Shown: positions 24,888-33,956, counted from the stretch's first letter. The stretch is DNA of 42,954 bases from Alphaproteobacteria bacterium (GCA_009377375.1 WHUE01000026.1:1-42954); one strand, 5' to 3'. Notes: generated by a model from the letters alone, not told the origin. Program-made: numbers and translations.

Positions 24888-26006
24888 GTGGCTGCTTCCA
24901 CCCGGACGCGCAAGCGCCGCAACACATCCAAGCTCGATGCGAGCCGGTTCCGCGAGGCGGAACAGCTGCGCAAATCCGGCGCGCCGGACGACGCGGTGCG
25001 CGCCTACCGGCTGCTGCTGGCCGACTCGCCGCGCCACGTCGCCGCGCTGCAGGGTCTGGCGACGGCGCTGGGCGCGCTGGGACGGTCGCGCCAGGCGGCG
25101 CGCGCGGCGCGCAAGGCGGCGGAGATCAGGTCGGAGGATCTGTGCAACATCGCCGAGGCGGCGGCGACCTATGGCCGCTACGCGGCGGCGGCGAACTGCT
25201 ATTTCCGCGCCCACAAGGCCGATCCGGAGGGGCTGGAGCCGGTCTGGGGGCTGGCGGAGGTCGCCCATGCGCGCGGACGCATGGCCGACTCCCGGCGCTG
25301 GCTGAACACATATCTGGAGCTCGACCCCGGCAATCCGGAGGCCGAGCATCAGCTGGCGGCGCTGGGCGCGCGGCAGGCGCCGGACCGGGCGGGCGACGAC
25401 TATCTGGTCTCGCATTTCGACCGTTTCGCCGACAATTTCGACACCAACCTCGTCGACGAGCTGAACTATGTCGGGCCCGCTCTGCTGAACCAGACCGTAT
25501 CGGCGGCGTTCGGCGCCTCGGCGCCGCTGGGCGCGGTGCTCGATCTCGGCTGCGGCACGGGGCTGTCCGGCGCGCCGTTCCACGGCCGGGCGGCCCGGCT
25601 CGACGGGGTGGACCTGTCGCCGGAGATGGTCGCCAAGGCGCGGAAGCGCCGGATCTACGACACGCTCGACGTGGCCGAGGTCACGGCCTATCTGGTCCGC
25701 GCCCGGCGGCGCTACGATCTGGTGCTTGCCGCGGACCTGCTGGTTTACTTCGGCGATGTCCGCCCCGTCTTCGAAGGCGCGGCGCGGGCGCTGCGGCCGG
25801 GCGGGCACGTCGCCTGCCTGACCGAGTGGCAGCGGGGCAACGGCTATACGCTGAACAATACGGGCCGCTTCGCGCATGGGCGGGCGCATGTGCGCGCCGC
25901 CGCCGTCGCGGCGGGATTCGAGGAGCTGAGCGCGCGCAACGACCGGCTGCGCGACGAGTACGGCAAGCCCGTCATCGGCACCGCCTGGCTGTTCCGGCGC
26001 GGCTGA
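24888..26006 (+). CDS. TPR-repeat class I SAM-dependent methyltransferase
   Basis: A 372-residue protein with a GTG start at 24888. Residues about 18-165 form three to four tetratricopeptide-like helical pairs, for example FREAEQLRKSGAPDDAVRAY (21-40) and YGRYAAAANCYFRAHKADP (95-113). Residues about 170-372 are a methyltransferase: YLVSHFDRFADNFD (172-185), motif I VLDLGCGTG (217-225), GVDLSPEMVAKAR (about 238-250) and DLVLAADLLVYFGD (about 275-288). TPR-methyltransferase fusions of this kind are common in proteobacteria and mostly uncharacterised; the TPR part probably binds a protein partner or substrate. It lies 50 bases after the Tat mini-protein on the same strand. Confidence 0.82.
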   Translation: MAASTRTRKRRNTSKLDASRFREAEQLRKSGAPDDAVRAYRLLLADSPRHVAALQGLATALGALGRSRQAARAARKAAEIRSEDLCNIAEAAATYGRYAAAANCYFRAHKADPEGLEPVWGLAEVAHARGRMADSRRWLNTYLELDPGNPEAEHQLAALGARQAPDRAGDDYLVSHFDRFADNFDTNLVDELNYVGPALLNQTVSAAFGASAPLGAVLDLGCGTGLSGAPFHGRAARLDGVDLSPEMVAKARKRRIYDTLDVAEVTAYLVRARRRYDLVLAADLLVYFGDVRPVFEGAARALRPGGHVACLTEWQRGNGYTLNNTGRFAHGRAHVRAAAVAAGFEELSARNDRLRDEYGKPVIGTAWLFRRG

Positions 26007-26033
26007 CCCCGGGCGGCGACCGGACGGTCGCTG

Positions 26034-26062
26034 TTCACGGCGATCCCCGCGTCTGCTAAAAC
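26034..26062 (+). promoter_or_regulatory. candidate promoter for the TAXI-TRAP operon
   Basis: TTCACG (26034-26039) and TAAAAC (26057-26062) lie 17 bases apart, each matching four of six sigma-70 consensus positions. They stand about 55 bases upstream of the ATG at 26117 and just upstream of an imperfect dyad. Confidence 0.35.
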
Positions 26063-26068
26063 GGTGTC

Positions 26069-26095
26069 TGAAAAATTCCGAATACGGAAATTTCA
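26069..26095. promoter_or_regulatory. imperfect dyad, possible repressor operator upstream of the TAXI-TRAP genes
   Basis: TTCCG-AATA-CGGAA forms the core, flanked by TGAAA on the left and TTTCA on the right, with one extra base in the left arm. It starts seven bases after the predicted -10, the usual position for a repressor site. No regulator gene lies nearby, so the binding protein is unknown. Confidence 0.35.
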
Positions 26096-26116
26096 CACCA
26101 ACAGGGGAGACACTCG

Positions 26117-27085
26117 ATGACGATCGTCGCAAAGAGCCTGATTCCGCTCGCCGCCGCGGCGGCGCTGGCAATGGGCGCCGGGCCCGTCTTGGCGCAGGCC
26201 GTGGGCATGGGGACCGGCAAGCAGGGCTTCTACACCTATTCCGCCGGCGCCGCGATTTCCAAGGTCGCCTCCGATAAGGGGCTGGCGATGCGCATCCAGC
26301 CGTTCGGCGGCACCAGCGCCTACGTACCGGCGGTCAACGCGAAGGAGGTGGAGTTCGGCCTCGCCAACGAGCTCGAGACCAGCTACGCCGTCACCGGCAC
26401 GGCCATCTACAAGGGCAAGCAGCAGGCGGACGTGCGCGTGGTGTCGATCCTGACCCCGCTCAAGGCCGCCTTCTTCGTGCAGAAGGACTCGCCCGTCAAG
26501 TCGATTGCCGACCTCAAGGGCAAGCGGGTCCCGGTGCGCTATTCCAGCCAGCGCGTGCTTCACACCCTGACCGAGGGCATGCTGGCCAATGGCGGGCTCA
26601 CCCTCGACGACATCCAGCCGGTGCCGGTTCCGAATGTCGCGGGCGGCGCAGACGATTTCGCGGCCGGCAAGGCCGACGCCTTCTTCTTCGCGCTCGGCGC
26701 GGGGAAGGTGCGCGAGACCGATGCCAAGGTAGGCGGCATTCGCGCGCTCGAATTCGATCGCGATCCGAAGGCGATCGCGCGCGCGCGCAAGCACGTGCCG
26801 GTGGCCTACGCGCTCGAGGTCGGGCCCGAGGAGGTGGGCGTGACCCGGCCGACCCGCGTCATGGCCTACGACTATCTGGTGCTCACCAGCACCAAGGTGT
26901 CGGAGGACAAGGTCTACCAGCTCGCCAAAATCATGCACGAGAACAAGGCTGAGCTTGTTGCCGGCTTCAAGGCGCTCAACGGGTTCGACCCCAAACGCAT
27001 GACGAAGGATCTGAGCCCGGTGCAGTTTCACCCCGGAGCCGTGAAGTATTATAAGGAGATCGGCGCCTGGCCGCCGAAGAACTGA
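26117..27085 (+). CDS. TAXI-family TRAP transporter solute-binding protein
   Basis: A 322-residue periplasmic binding protein with a Sec signal (LIPLAAAAALAMGAGPVLAQA, cut near residue 27). The opening of the mature part is GTGKQGFYTYSAGAAISKVA, the TAXI-family ligand-site start. IQPFGGTSAYVPAVNAKEVEF (about 58-78) and ADLKGKRVPVRYSSQR (about 132-147) follow. It should capture a small organic acid and hand it to the fused permease encoded 28 bases downstream. The ligand cannot be predicted; TAXI systems transport dicarboxylates or amino acids where known. The ATG at 26117 follows AGGGGAGA. A promoter candidate and a dyad stand upstream. Confidence 0.9.
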   Translation: MTIVAKSLIPLAAAAALAMGAGPVLAQAVGMGTGKQGFYTYSAGAAISKVASDKGLAMRIQPFGGTSAYVPAVNAKEVEFGLANELETSYAVTGTAIYKGKQQADVRVVSILTPLKAAFFVQKDSPVKSIADLKGKRVPVRYSSQRVLHTLTEGMLANGGLTLDDIQPVPVPNVAGGADDFAAGKADAFFFALGAGKVRETDAKVGGIRALEFDRDPKAIARARKHVPVAYALEVGPEEVGVTRPTRVMAYDYLVLTSTKVSEDKVYQLAKIMHENKAELVAGFKALNGFDPKRMTKDLSPVQFHPGAVKYYKEIGAWPPKN

Positions 27086-27113
27086 CGCCCGCGGTGCCGA
27101 CAGGCCGCTCCGC

Positions 27114-29051
27114 GTGACGACTAACGCGCCCTTCACGGAGCCCGCGCAGCCTGCTTCCGGCAGGGCGCGCGGGCTCGTTGCGGTCGGCGCCGTGCTGCTG
27201 ACGCTCGGCTCGATTGCGTGGGCGGCGGATCTCTATCGCAGCGTCCTCGGCCTGCTGCTCTACAACGAGCAGTTCCTGGCCGGCATGCTCGCGCTGGCGC
27301 TGGCGCTCGTTTACCTGCACGCGCCCGCGCAGCGCCAAGGCGCGCGTGCGCGCGTGCCTTGGTACGACTGGATCGGCGCCGGGCTGAGCCTGGCGGCGGG
27401 AATCTACATGGTGGCGGGCTTCCCGGTACTGTCCGAGGAGGTGGTCTCGCGCCCGCTCGACGGGCTGGTGGTGGCGTGGCTCATCGTGCCGCTGGTGGTC
27501 GAGGGGCTGCGGCGTACCGCGGGCAACGTGCTGACCATCGTCGTGCTCTGCTTCCTCGCCTACGCCCTCGTGGGCGATCTCGTCCCGGGCGATCTCGCCG
27601 GCCGGCCGGTCAAGCTCGACCAGCTCCTTTACTATCTCGCCTGGGACCCCGGGAGCATGCTGGGCACGCCTATGGTGGTGGCGACCACCATCGTGATCGC
27701 CTTCATATTCTTCGGCCAGCTGCTGTTCGCGTCCGGCGGCTCCGCCTTCTTCACGGACATCTCGCTGGCGCTGATGGGTCGCTTTCGCGGCGGCTCGGCC
27801 AAAATCGCGGTGACCGCCTCGGGTCTGTTCGGCTCGATCTCGGGCAGCGCGGTCTCCAACGTGGTTTCGACCGGGGTCATCACCATCCCGCTGATGCGCC
27901 AGGGCGGCTACGAACCCCATGTCGCCGGCGCGATCGAGGCGGTGGCCTCGACCGGCGGCCAGCTCATGCCGCCGGTCATGGGCGCGGCGGCCTTCCTGAT
28001 GGCTGAATTCCTGCAGGTGCCCTACACCGAGGTGGTGCTCGCCGCGCTCATCCCCGCGGTGCTCTACTACGTCGCGCTGTTCGTGCAGACCGACCTGCTG
28101 GCGGCGCGCAACGGCATCACGCGGGTCGAGGAATCCAGGATCCCGCGCATCGGCCGCGTGCTGCTCCAGGGCTGGCACTATCCGATACCCTTCGCGGTGC
28201 TGATCGGCGCGCTGTTCTCCCTCAACTGGTCGCCGCAGCTTTCGGCGCTCGTCGGCGCGCTGGTGCTCTGCGTCTCCGGCATGGCGGTGGGATACGGCGG
28301 CCAGCGCCTCACTCCCCGTGGCGTGCTCGAGGCGCTGCGCGACACCGGCACGTCGTCGCTCGACATCCTGATGATCACCGCGGCGGCCGGATTCATCATC
28401 GGCGTGCTCAACATCTCTGGCCTCGGCTTCTCGCTCTCCATCGTGCTGGTCAACGTGGGGGGGGAGAACGTCTGGATTCTTCTTCTTCTCTCGGCTGCGG
28501 TGTGCATCGTGCTCGGCATGGGAATGCCGACGGTCGGCGTCTACGTGCTTCTCGCCGCCCTCGTCGCGCCCTCGCTGGTCAAGGTCGGCGTCGAGCCGAT
28601 GGCGGCGCATCTGTTCGTGTTGTATTTCGGCATGATGTCGATGATCACGCCGCCGGTGGCGATCGCCGCCTTCGCCGCCGCCTCGCTCGCCGACACCGAT
28701 GCGATGAAGACCGGATGGGCGGCGATGCGGTTCGGCTGGCTCGCCTACGTCATCCCCTTCGTCTTCGTCCTGTCGCCCAGGCTGCTGATGAAGGGCGATC
28801 CCCTCTCGGTCGCGGTCGCCTTCGCCACCGCGGTCGCCGGGGTGTGGATTACCTCGGCGGCGGTGGTGGGCTACCTGACCCGCCCGCTCGGCATCGGCAT
28901 GCGCGTGCTGTTCGCGATCGCCGGAATCATGCTGTTCCTGCCCGCAGACTCGATTCCGTACGGGGTGGAGGTCGAGGTCGCCGGGGCGTTGCTGGCCATG
29001 CTGCTGGTCGGCCGCGAGATGCTCGCCGGTCGCCGGCTGAAGCAGGCCTGA
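27114..29051 (+). CDS. TRAP transporter fused permease (4TM/12TM, DctQM type)
   Basis: A 645-residue permease with a GTG start at 27114. It joins a small DctQ-like part (about residues 15-150, four helices) to a large DctM-like part (about 160-640) in one chain, the standard form paired with TAXI binding proteins. Conserved segments include SGSAVSNVVSTGVITIPLM (about 244-262), GGQLMPPVMGAAAFLMAEF (about 281-299) and GMGMPTVGVYVLLA (about 467-480), which form the ion and substrate path of DctM proteins. It sits in the inner membrane and drives sodium-coupled uptake. It follows the binding-protein gene by 28 bases, so the two form one transporter operon. Confidence 0.9.
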   Translation: MTTNAPFTEPAQPASGRARGLVAVGAVLLTLGSIAWAADLYRSVLGLLLYNEQFLAGMLALALALVYLHAPAQRQGARARVPWYDWIGAGLSLAAGIYMVAGFPVLSEEVVSRPLDGLVVAWLIVPLVVEGLRRTAGNVLTIVVLCFLAYALVGDLVPGDLAGRPVKLDQLLYYLAWDPGSMLGTPMVVATTIVIAFIFFGQLLFASGGSAFFTDISLALMGRFRGGSAKIAVTASGLFGSISGSAVSNVVSTGVITIPLMRQGGYEPHVAGAIEAVASTGGQLMPPVMGAAAFLMAEFLQVPYTEVVLAALIPAVLYYVALFVQTDLLAARNGITRVEESRIPRIGRVLLQGWHYPIPFAVLIGALFSLNWSPQLSALVGALVLCVSGMAVGYGGQRLTPRGVLEALRDTGTSSLDILMITAAAGFIIGVLNISGLGFSLSIVLVNVGGENVWILLLLSAAVCIVLGMGMPTVGVYVLLAALVAPSLVKVGVEPMAAHLFVLYFGMMSMITPPVAIAAFAAASLADTDAMKTGWAAMRFGWLAYVIPFVFVLSPRLLMKGDPLSVAVAFATAVAGVWITSAAVVGYLTRPLGIGMRVLFAIAGIMLFLPADSIPYGVEVEVAGALLAMLLVGREMLAGRRLKQA

Positions 29052-29206
29052 AAGGCCATTGCGCCGCAATTCTTGGGCGCGAGGGGCGCAAGAGGCCCCA
29101 CCCGCCGGGCGTCGGGGCAAATGCGCGCTTCTCAAGCCTTTGTTTACCCCCCATGCCCATTGTCCTGTGCCGACCTCGCTGTTTCCGCACAGGAAAGGCC
29201 CCGCAC

Positions 29207-30661
29207 GTGCTCGATCATTCGCCTGCCGAGACGCCGCACAGCGTCGATGCCGGAACGCGCCCGGCCTTCGACTTCGACCTGCTCGTGCTGGGCTCCGGCC
29301 CCGCCGGGCAGCGTGCGGCCATCCAGGCCGCGAAGATCGGCAAGCGCGTCGCCGTGGTGGAGCGCAAGGCGGTCGTCGGCGGCGTCTGCATCAATACCGG
29401 CACCATTCCGTCCAAAACGCTGCGCGAGGCCGCGCTGCACCTGTCCGGCTATCGCGAACGCAGCATCTACGGCGCCTCCTACACGGTGAAGCGCGACATC
29501 ACGATGCAGGATCTGCTGTTCCGCACCGACTCCGTGATCCGGCACGAGGTGGACGTCACCAGCCACCAGCTTCAGCGCAATGGCATCCATGTGCTCAACG
29601 CGCGCGCCAGCTTCGTCGACGTCAACACCGTTCGGCTGCATTTCCTGGACGGGCGCGGCCAGCGCGAGGTGACGGCGGACAAGATCGTCATCGCCGTCGG
29701 CACCGTCACGACGCGCGATCCCCATATCCCGTTCGACGGCCAGACGGTGTTCACCAGCGACGACATCCTCACGCTGGAGACATTGCCGCGCACACTGGCG
29801 GTCGTCGGCGCCGGGGTGATCGGGCTCGAATACGCCACCATCTTCGCCGCGCTGGGCGTGCGGGTCACGCTGATCGACAAGCACGAGCAGCTGCTGCCCT
29901 TCGTCGACCGTGAGATCACCGATGCGCTGGCCTATCACATGCGCCAGTCCCGCGTCGCGCTGCGCCTCGGCGAGGCGGTGTGCAGCATGGAGCCCTGCCG
30001 GGGCCATGGCGGCGATCGTGTGCGCATCGCGCTGGAATCGGGCAAGATGATCGTCGCTGAAAAGGTGCTCTACAGCGTCGGCCGGTCCGGCGCGACCGCC
30101 GATCTCGACCTCGGCGCGGCGGGGCTTTCCGCCGACGACCGCGGCCGGCTCACCGTCAACGACTGCTTCCAGACGGAGGCGCCGAACATCTATGCCGTGG
30201 GCGACGTGATCGGGTTTCCGTCTCTCGCCTCGACCTCGATGGAGCAGGGGCGGCTCGCCTCCTGCCACGCCTTCGGCGTCGACGCGGAAAGCGTGCCCTG
30301 CCTGTTCCCGTACGGCATCTACACGATCCCCGAAATCTCCGTCGTCGGCGCGAACGAGGAAGAGCTGACCCGCGCCGGGGTGCCCTATGAGGTCGGCAAG
30401 GCGTTCTACCGCGAGATCGCGCGCGGCCAGATCATCGGCGACCAGACCGGCATCCTGAAGCTGCTGTTCCATATCGAGACGCGCAAGCTGCTCGGCGTCT
30501 GCATCATGGGCGAAGGCGCGGCCGACCTGATCCATATCGGCCAGGCCGTGCTGGCGCTCCAGGGCCAGGTCGACTACTTCATCGACACGGTGTTCAACTA
30601 CCCGACCCTGGCGGAATGCTACAAGACCGCTGCGTTCGACGGGGTCAACCGGCTGGAATAG
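29207..30661 (+). CDS. sthA: soluble (Si-specific) NAD(P)+ transhydrogenase
   Basis: A 484-residue FAD flavoprotein of the lipoamide-dehydrogenase superfamily. LLVLGSGPAGQRAA (25-38) binds FAD. GGVCINTGTIPSK (58-70) sits where lipoamide dehydrogenase has two redox cysteines; only the first is present, with Thr in place of the second, which is the expected state in SthA. VVGAGVIGLEYATIF is the NAD(P) site and NIYAVGDVIGFP the second FAD contact. The C-terminal dimer interface holds HIGQAVLALQG. It exchanges hydride between NADPH and NAD+ in the cytosol. I chose GTG 29207, preceded by AGGAAAGG eight bases upstream; an in-frame ATG at 29153 is an alternative. Its link to the transporter upstream is unclear. 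Confidence 0.92.
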   Translation: MLDHSPAETPHSVDAGTRPAFDFDLLVLGSGPAGQRAAIQAAKIGKRVAVVERKAVVGGVCINTGTIPSKTLREAALHLSGYRERSIYGASYTVKRDITMQDLLFRTDSVIRHEVDVTSHQLQRNGIHVLNARASFVDVNTVRLHFLDGRGQREVTADKIVIAVGTVTTRDPHIPFDGQTVFTSDDILTLETLPRTLAVVGAGVIGLEYATIFAALGVRVTLIDKHEQLLPFVDREITDALAYHMRQSRVALRLGEAVCSMEPCRGHGGDRVRIALESGKMIVAEKVLYSVGRSGATADLDLGAAGLSADDRGRLTVNDCFQTEAPNIYAVGDVIGFPSLASTSMEQGRLASCHAFGVDAESVPCLFPYGIYTIPEISVVGANEEELTRAGVPYEVGKAFYREIARGQIIGDQTGILKLLFHIETRKLLGVCIMGEGAADLIHIGQAVLALQGQVDYFIDTVFNYPTLAECYKTAAFDGVNRLE

Positions 30662-30704
30662 CGCCGCGGTGCCGCCGGCGGGACGGGCGCGCCGCCTTCT
30701 GTTT

Positions 30705-30720
30705 CTATCGGCCCCGATAG
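30705..30720. promoter_or_regulatory. perfect dyad CTATCGG-cc-CCGATAG, possible operator
   Basis: Seven-base arms flank a two-base spacer, in the gap between sthA and the radical SAM gene and 62 bases upstream of the latter's ATG. The spacer is too short for a stable hairpin loop and no T-run follows, so a protein-binding site is more likely than a terminator. Confidence 0.35.
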
Positions 30721-30782
30721 CGGCTATCCTGCCGGCGTCTTTCGGCGGTTGTCGCGATTCCCGCATACGAACCGAACGCCCG

Positions 30783-31868
30783 ATGGTATCGACCCTGTTC
30801 GTGAAGAAGATCGCCCGTGCCGGCGCCAGCAGGGCGGAGGCGGCGGTCGGCCGTCTATACCCGATGGACAGGACACTGGAGGCGATGCGGCTGCGCCCCT
30901 ACGAGCTGCATTTCGAGCTGACCAACCTGTGCAACGCCAACTGCATCTTCTGTCCGTACCAGTTCCAGGAGCGAGAGCATGAGCGGATGCCGGAGGCGGT
31001 GTTCGAAAAGGCGCTGGGCGACTACGTCGCCGAGGGCGGCGGCAGCGTGTTCTTCACGCCCATCGTCGGCGATGCGCTGATCCATCCCCGGGTGCTGGAC
31101 TTCATCGCCCGCGCGCGGTCGCATGACCGGATCGACCGCATCAAGATGATCACCAATGCGATCCTCGCCGACCGCTACGGGGCCGAGGCGATCGTCAGCT
31201 CCGGGCTGACGACGCTGCAGTTCAGCATCGCCGGCTTCGATGAGACGATGTACGAGCGTGTCTATCGTTCCAGGCAGTACAGGCGCGTGCGCCGCAACAT
31301 CCTGGACCTGCTGGAAGCCAACCGTGCTGCGGGCAGCCCGGTCAACATGGTGATCGGGCTCCGGCCAGACCGGCCGCTGGACGAGGTGATGGCGCATCCG
31401 GATTTTCAGGAGGTGCTGGCCTACAAGCCCTACCTGGATTTCACCTGGTCGTTCACCACCGCCGGCGGACGCATCACCCGCGAGATGCTGCCCGACGCGA
31501 TGAAGCTGCGCCACAGCCCGCCCAAGAAGGAAGCCTGCGTGAACAGTGTCAACGGCCCCATCGTGCTGCCGGACGGCGCGGTGCTGATCTGCAGCTGCGT
31601 CGCCGCCATCGATGCGATCGACGAGTTGAAGATCGGCAACGTGACCGAGCAGGCGCTGGGCGACATCTGGCGCGGCGAGCAGGTCCGCCGCTTCCACGAG
31701 AGCTTCGGCATCGACGGGCTGAACGCGGTCTGCGTCAAGTGCGACATGTACCGCAACCTCGACCTCTATCGCCGGCGCGAGGGACGCGAACGGGCGCAGA
31801 TCAACCGCGACCGCGCCGCCGGCCGCGTGGTGCGCCGCGAACGCGAAGTCGGGCTGCACGGCGGCTGA
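30783..31868 (+). CDS. radical SAM protein with SPASM-like C-terminal cysteines
   Basis: A 361-residue radical SAM enzyme. LTNLCNANCIFCPYQF carries the CX3CX2C cluster ligands Cys50, Cys54 and Cys57. SVFFTPIVGDALIHP (about 88-102) is the glycine-containing SAM contact. The C-terminal part has Cys252, Cys270, Cys272, Cys317 and Cys320 around LPDGAVLICSC and VCVKCDMY, the spacing of a SPASM-type auxiliary cluster domain. Family members include sugar dehydrogenases and peptide-modifying enzymes. The substrate is unknown here, and no obvious precursor peptide or sugar pathway partner is adjacent. The tail (from about residue 330) is very basic. I start at ATG 30783; earlier in-frame codons lack a ribosome site. 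Confidence 0.8.
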   Translation: MVSTLFVKKIARAGASRAEAAVGRLYPMDRTLEAMRLRPYELHFELTNLCNANCIFCPYQFQEREHERMPEAVFEKALGDYVAEGGGSVFFTPIVGDALIHPRVLDFIARARSHDRIDRIKMITNAILADRYGAEAIVSSGLTTLQFSIAGFDETMYERVYRSRQYRRVRRNILDLLEANRAAGSPVNMVIGLRPDRPLDEVMAHPDFQEVLAYKPYLDFTWSFTTAGGRITREMLPDAMKLRHSPPKKEACVNSVNGPIVLPDGAVLICSCVAAIDAIDELKIGNVTEQALGDIWRGEQVRRFHESFGIDGLNAVCVKCDMYRNLDLYRRREGRERAQINRDRAAGRVVRREREVGLHGG

Positions 31869-31957
31869 CGGCGTTTCGCGACGGTCCGAATATTCCCGTC
31901 GTCTCGGCGAACTCTGTCATGCGAGAGACGATTCCTTTCAGTCGTCCCATGGCTGCG

Positions 31958-31992
31958 TTGACAAGGCTTTCCGCGTAAGGGACCATATCCCT
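31958..31992 (+). promoter_or_regulatory. candidate control region upstream of the TctC-like gene
   Basis: A perfect TTGACA (31958-31963) is followed by a small dyad AGGGA-CCATA-TCCCT (31978-31992). No good -10 sits at the right spacing, so this is a weak promoter/operator candidate. The ATG at 32052 is preceded by a strong AGGGAGGA site. Confidence 0.25.
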
Positions 31993-32051
31993 CCATTTGA
32001 CCCGGAAATTGCCGCGCCAGTCGGCGGACCGGGACAAAAAGGGAGGACATC

Positions 32052-33134
32052 ATGAAACCGATTTCGACCGCCCCGTCCCGGGGCCGTATCGCGTTGTCCG
32101 CGTTGATCTCCTGTGTTCTCGCCGCGCAGGCGGTGCCCGCCCGGTCGGCGGAGTCCTTCTACGACGGCCGCCAGATGACGATGCTGGTGCCGTACGGCGC
32201 GGGCGGCGCCTACGATATCCTCGCGCGGCTGCTGGCCCGGCATATCGGCAACCATATCGCCGGCGCTCCCAGCTTCGTTGCCATCAACATGCCGGGGGCG
32301 GGCGGGCTGAAGGCCGCCAATCATTTCGCCAACGTCGCCCCGCACGACGGCTCGGTCATGGCGATCATGAGCCAGGGTCTGCCGCTGTACCAGCTGCGCG
32401 ACGGCAAGGGGTTGAAGACCGACGTGCGGCAATTCAACTGGATCGGCAATATGAGCTATTCGAACCAGATGATGGCCGCCTGGTACGGCTCGCCGGTCAA
32501 GACGCTCGACGACGCGAAGCGGAAGGAATTCATCATCGCGGCGACCGGCCGCGGCGCGATCCCGGCGCAGCTCGCCGCTGCCTACAATTACCTGGTCGGC
32601 ACCAAGCTGAGGATCATCTGGGGCTATCGCGGCTCGCAGCAGATGTACATGGCGATGGAGAGCGGCGAGGTCGAAGGCCGGGCGACCAACACCTGGGCCG
32701 GATATCGCGCGGAGAAGCCGGACTGGGTCGCGCAGAAGAAGCTGAATTTCCTGATCCAGGTGGGCACGAGGAAGGAACCGGACCTGCCGGAGGTTCCGCT
32801 GCTCGCCGATCTGGTAAAGGGCGACCGGGAGCGCGAGGGCATTGCCCGGGTGCTGTCGCTCGCCGTGATGGTCGGCCGGCCGATTGCCGTTGCGCCGGGG
32901 GTGCCGGCGGACCGCATCGCCCTGCTGCGCCGCGCCTTCGACGAGACGCTGAAGGACCCCGCCTTCCTGGCCGACGCGAAACGCGCCAACAGCGAGATCC
33001 GCTCGATGACCGGCGCCGAGCTGACATCCCTGATCGACGAGCTGTTCGCGACGCCGAAGCCGCTGATCGCGAAACTCAACCATGCGATCTCGCCGCGCGA
33101 GGGAGAGTTCGCGGAACGCCGGCAGAAAAACTAG
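32052..33134 (+). CDS. TctC/Bug-type periplasmic solute-binding protein
   Basis: A 360-residue secreted binding protein with a signal peptide ending near residue 35 (SCVLAAQAVPARSAES). The mature start FYDGRQMTMLVPYGAGGAYDI, with the YGAGGAYD carboxylate-binding loop, and NMPGAGGLKAANHFANVAP place it in the tripartite tricarboxylate transporter (TctC/Bug) group. GYRGSQQMYMAMESGEVEG (about residues 194-212) is the second ligand-contact region. It should bind a carboxylate in the periplasm. No TctA or TctB membrane gene is present in the window, as is usual for orphan Bug proteins. It is followed by a class II aldolase gene 26 bases downstream, and the two may act on one substrate. Confidence 0.85.
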   Translation: MKPISTAPSRGRIALSALISCVLAAQAVPARSAESFYDGRQMTMLVPYGAGGAYDILARLLARHIGNHIAGAPSFVAINMPGAGGLKAANHFANVAPHDGSVMAIMSQGLPLYQLRDGKGLKTDVRQFNWIGNMSYSNQMMAAWYGSPVKTLDDAKRKEFIIAATGRGAIPAQLAAAYNYLVGTKLRIIWGYRGSQQMYMAMESGEVEGRATNTWAGYRAEKPDWVAQKKLNFLIQVGTRKEPDLPEVPLLADLVKGDREREGIARVLSLAVMVGRPIAVAPGVPADRIALLRRAFDETLKDPAFLADAKRANSEIRSMTGAELTSLIDELFATPKPLIAKLNHAISPREGEFAERRQKN

Positions 33135-33160
33135 AGCAGAGCCGAAAGGAGGACGGACAT

Positions 33161-33937
33161 ATGGCTACAGCAGCATCACGGCTCGATATCCCGTCGGTCC
33201 GCGACCGCGTCAGCGCGGACGAATGGGAAACGCGCGTCAATCTCGCCGCCTGCTACCGGCTGGTGGCGCTGTACGGCTGGACGCATCTGATCCAGAACCA
33301 CGTCTCGGCCCGGGTGCCGGGGGCGGAGGAGCATTTCCTGATCAACCCCTATGGCATGCTGTTCCGCGAGATCACCGCTTCGTCGTTGGTGAAGATCGAC
33401 CTCGACGGCAGGATCGTGGACGAGACGCCCTACCGGGTGAACGAGGCGGGGTTCGTCATCCACAGCGCGGTCCATGCCGCCCGGCCCGATCTGCATTGCG
33501 TGCTGCACACCCATACGGAGGCGGGCATGGCGATCAGCGCGCTGGAGGACGGGCTGATCCCGATCAACCAGGGCGCGTTCCGGTTCTACAACCGGGTCGG
33601 GTATCACGACTACGAGGGCGTCGCGCTGGATCTGGACGAGCGGGCGCGCATTGCCCGCGACCTCGGCGACCACAAGGTCATGGTGCTGCGCAACCATGGG
33701 CTGCTGACGGCGGGACGGACCATCGCGGAAGCCTTCGTGCTGATGTACCACCTGGAGAAGACCTGCAAGGCGCAGCTTCTCGCGATGGCCACCGGGGCGC
33801 GGCTGATTCAGCCGCCGCCGGAAACCTACGAGCACGCGGCGCAGCAGTTCGAACGCGGCGGTCGCGTCACCGGCACGCTCGACTGGCCCGCGCTGCTGCG
33901 CGAGGCGGACGATGCCGACCCGGGCTACCGGGAATAG
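33161..33937 (+). CDS. class II aldolase/adducin-family protein
   Basis: A 258-residue zinc enzyme of the FucA/AraD/adducin fold. NHVSARVPG (46-54) and FLINPYGMLFREITASSLVKID (about 59-80) form the phosphate-site half. The zinc ligands are in VLHTHTE (His116 and His118) and in VLRNHGLLTAG (His179). Members cleave or epimerise sugar phosphates or act as decarboxylases, and this longer 250-residue subgroup is mostly uncharacterised. The ATG at 33161 has an excellent ribosome site (AAAGGAGG, 33145-33152, eight bases upstream). It is paired with a TctC-type binding protein and ends at a strong terminator hairpin. Confidence 0.85.
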   Translation: MATAASRLDIPSVRDRVSADEWETRVNLAACYRLVALYGWTHLIQNHVSARVPGAEEHFLINPYGMLFREITASSLVKIDLDGRIVDETPYRVNEAGFVIHSAVHAARPDLHCVLHTHTEAGMAISALEDGLIPINQGAFRFYNRVGYHDYEGVALDLDERARIARDLGDHKVMVLRNHGLLTAGRTIAEAFVLMYHLEKTCKAQLLAMATGARLIQPPPETYEHAAQQFERGGRVTGTLDWPALLREADDADPGYRE

Positions 33938-33956
33938 AAGGAACCGCCGGATGCGG

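Noticed and set aside
28502-29206. Upstream extension of the transhydrogenase frame.
   Set aside because: It lies inside the permease gene in another frame. The GTG at 29207 has a good ribosome site and gives the expected N-terminus.
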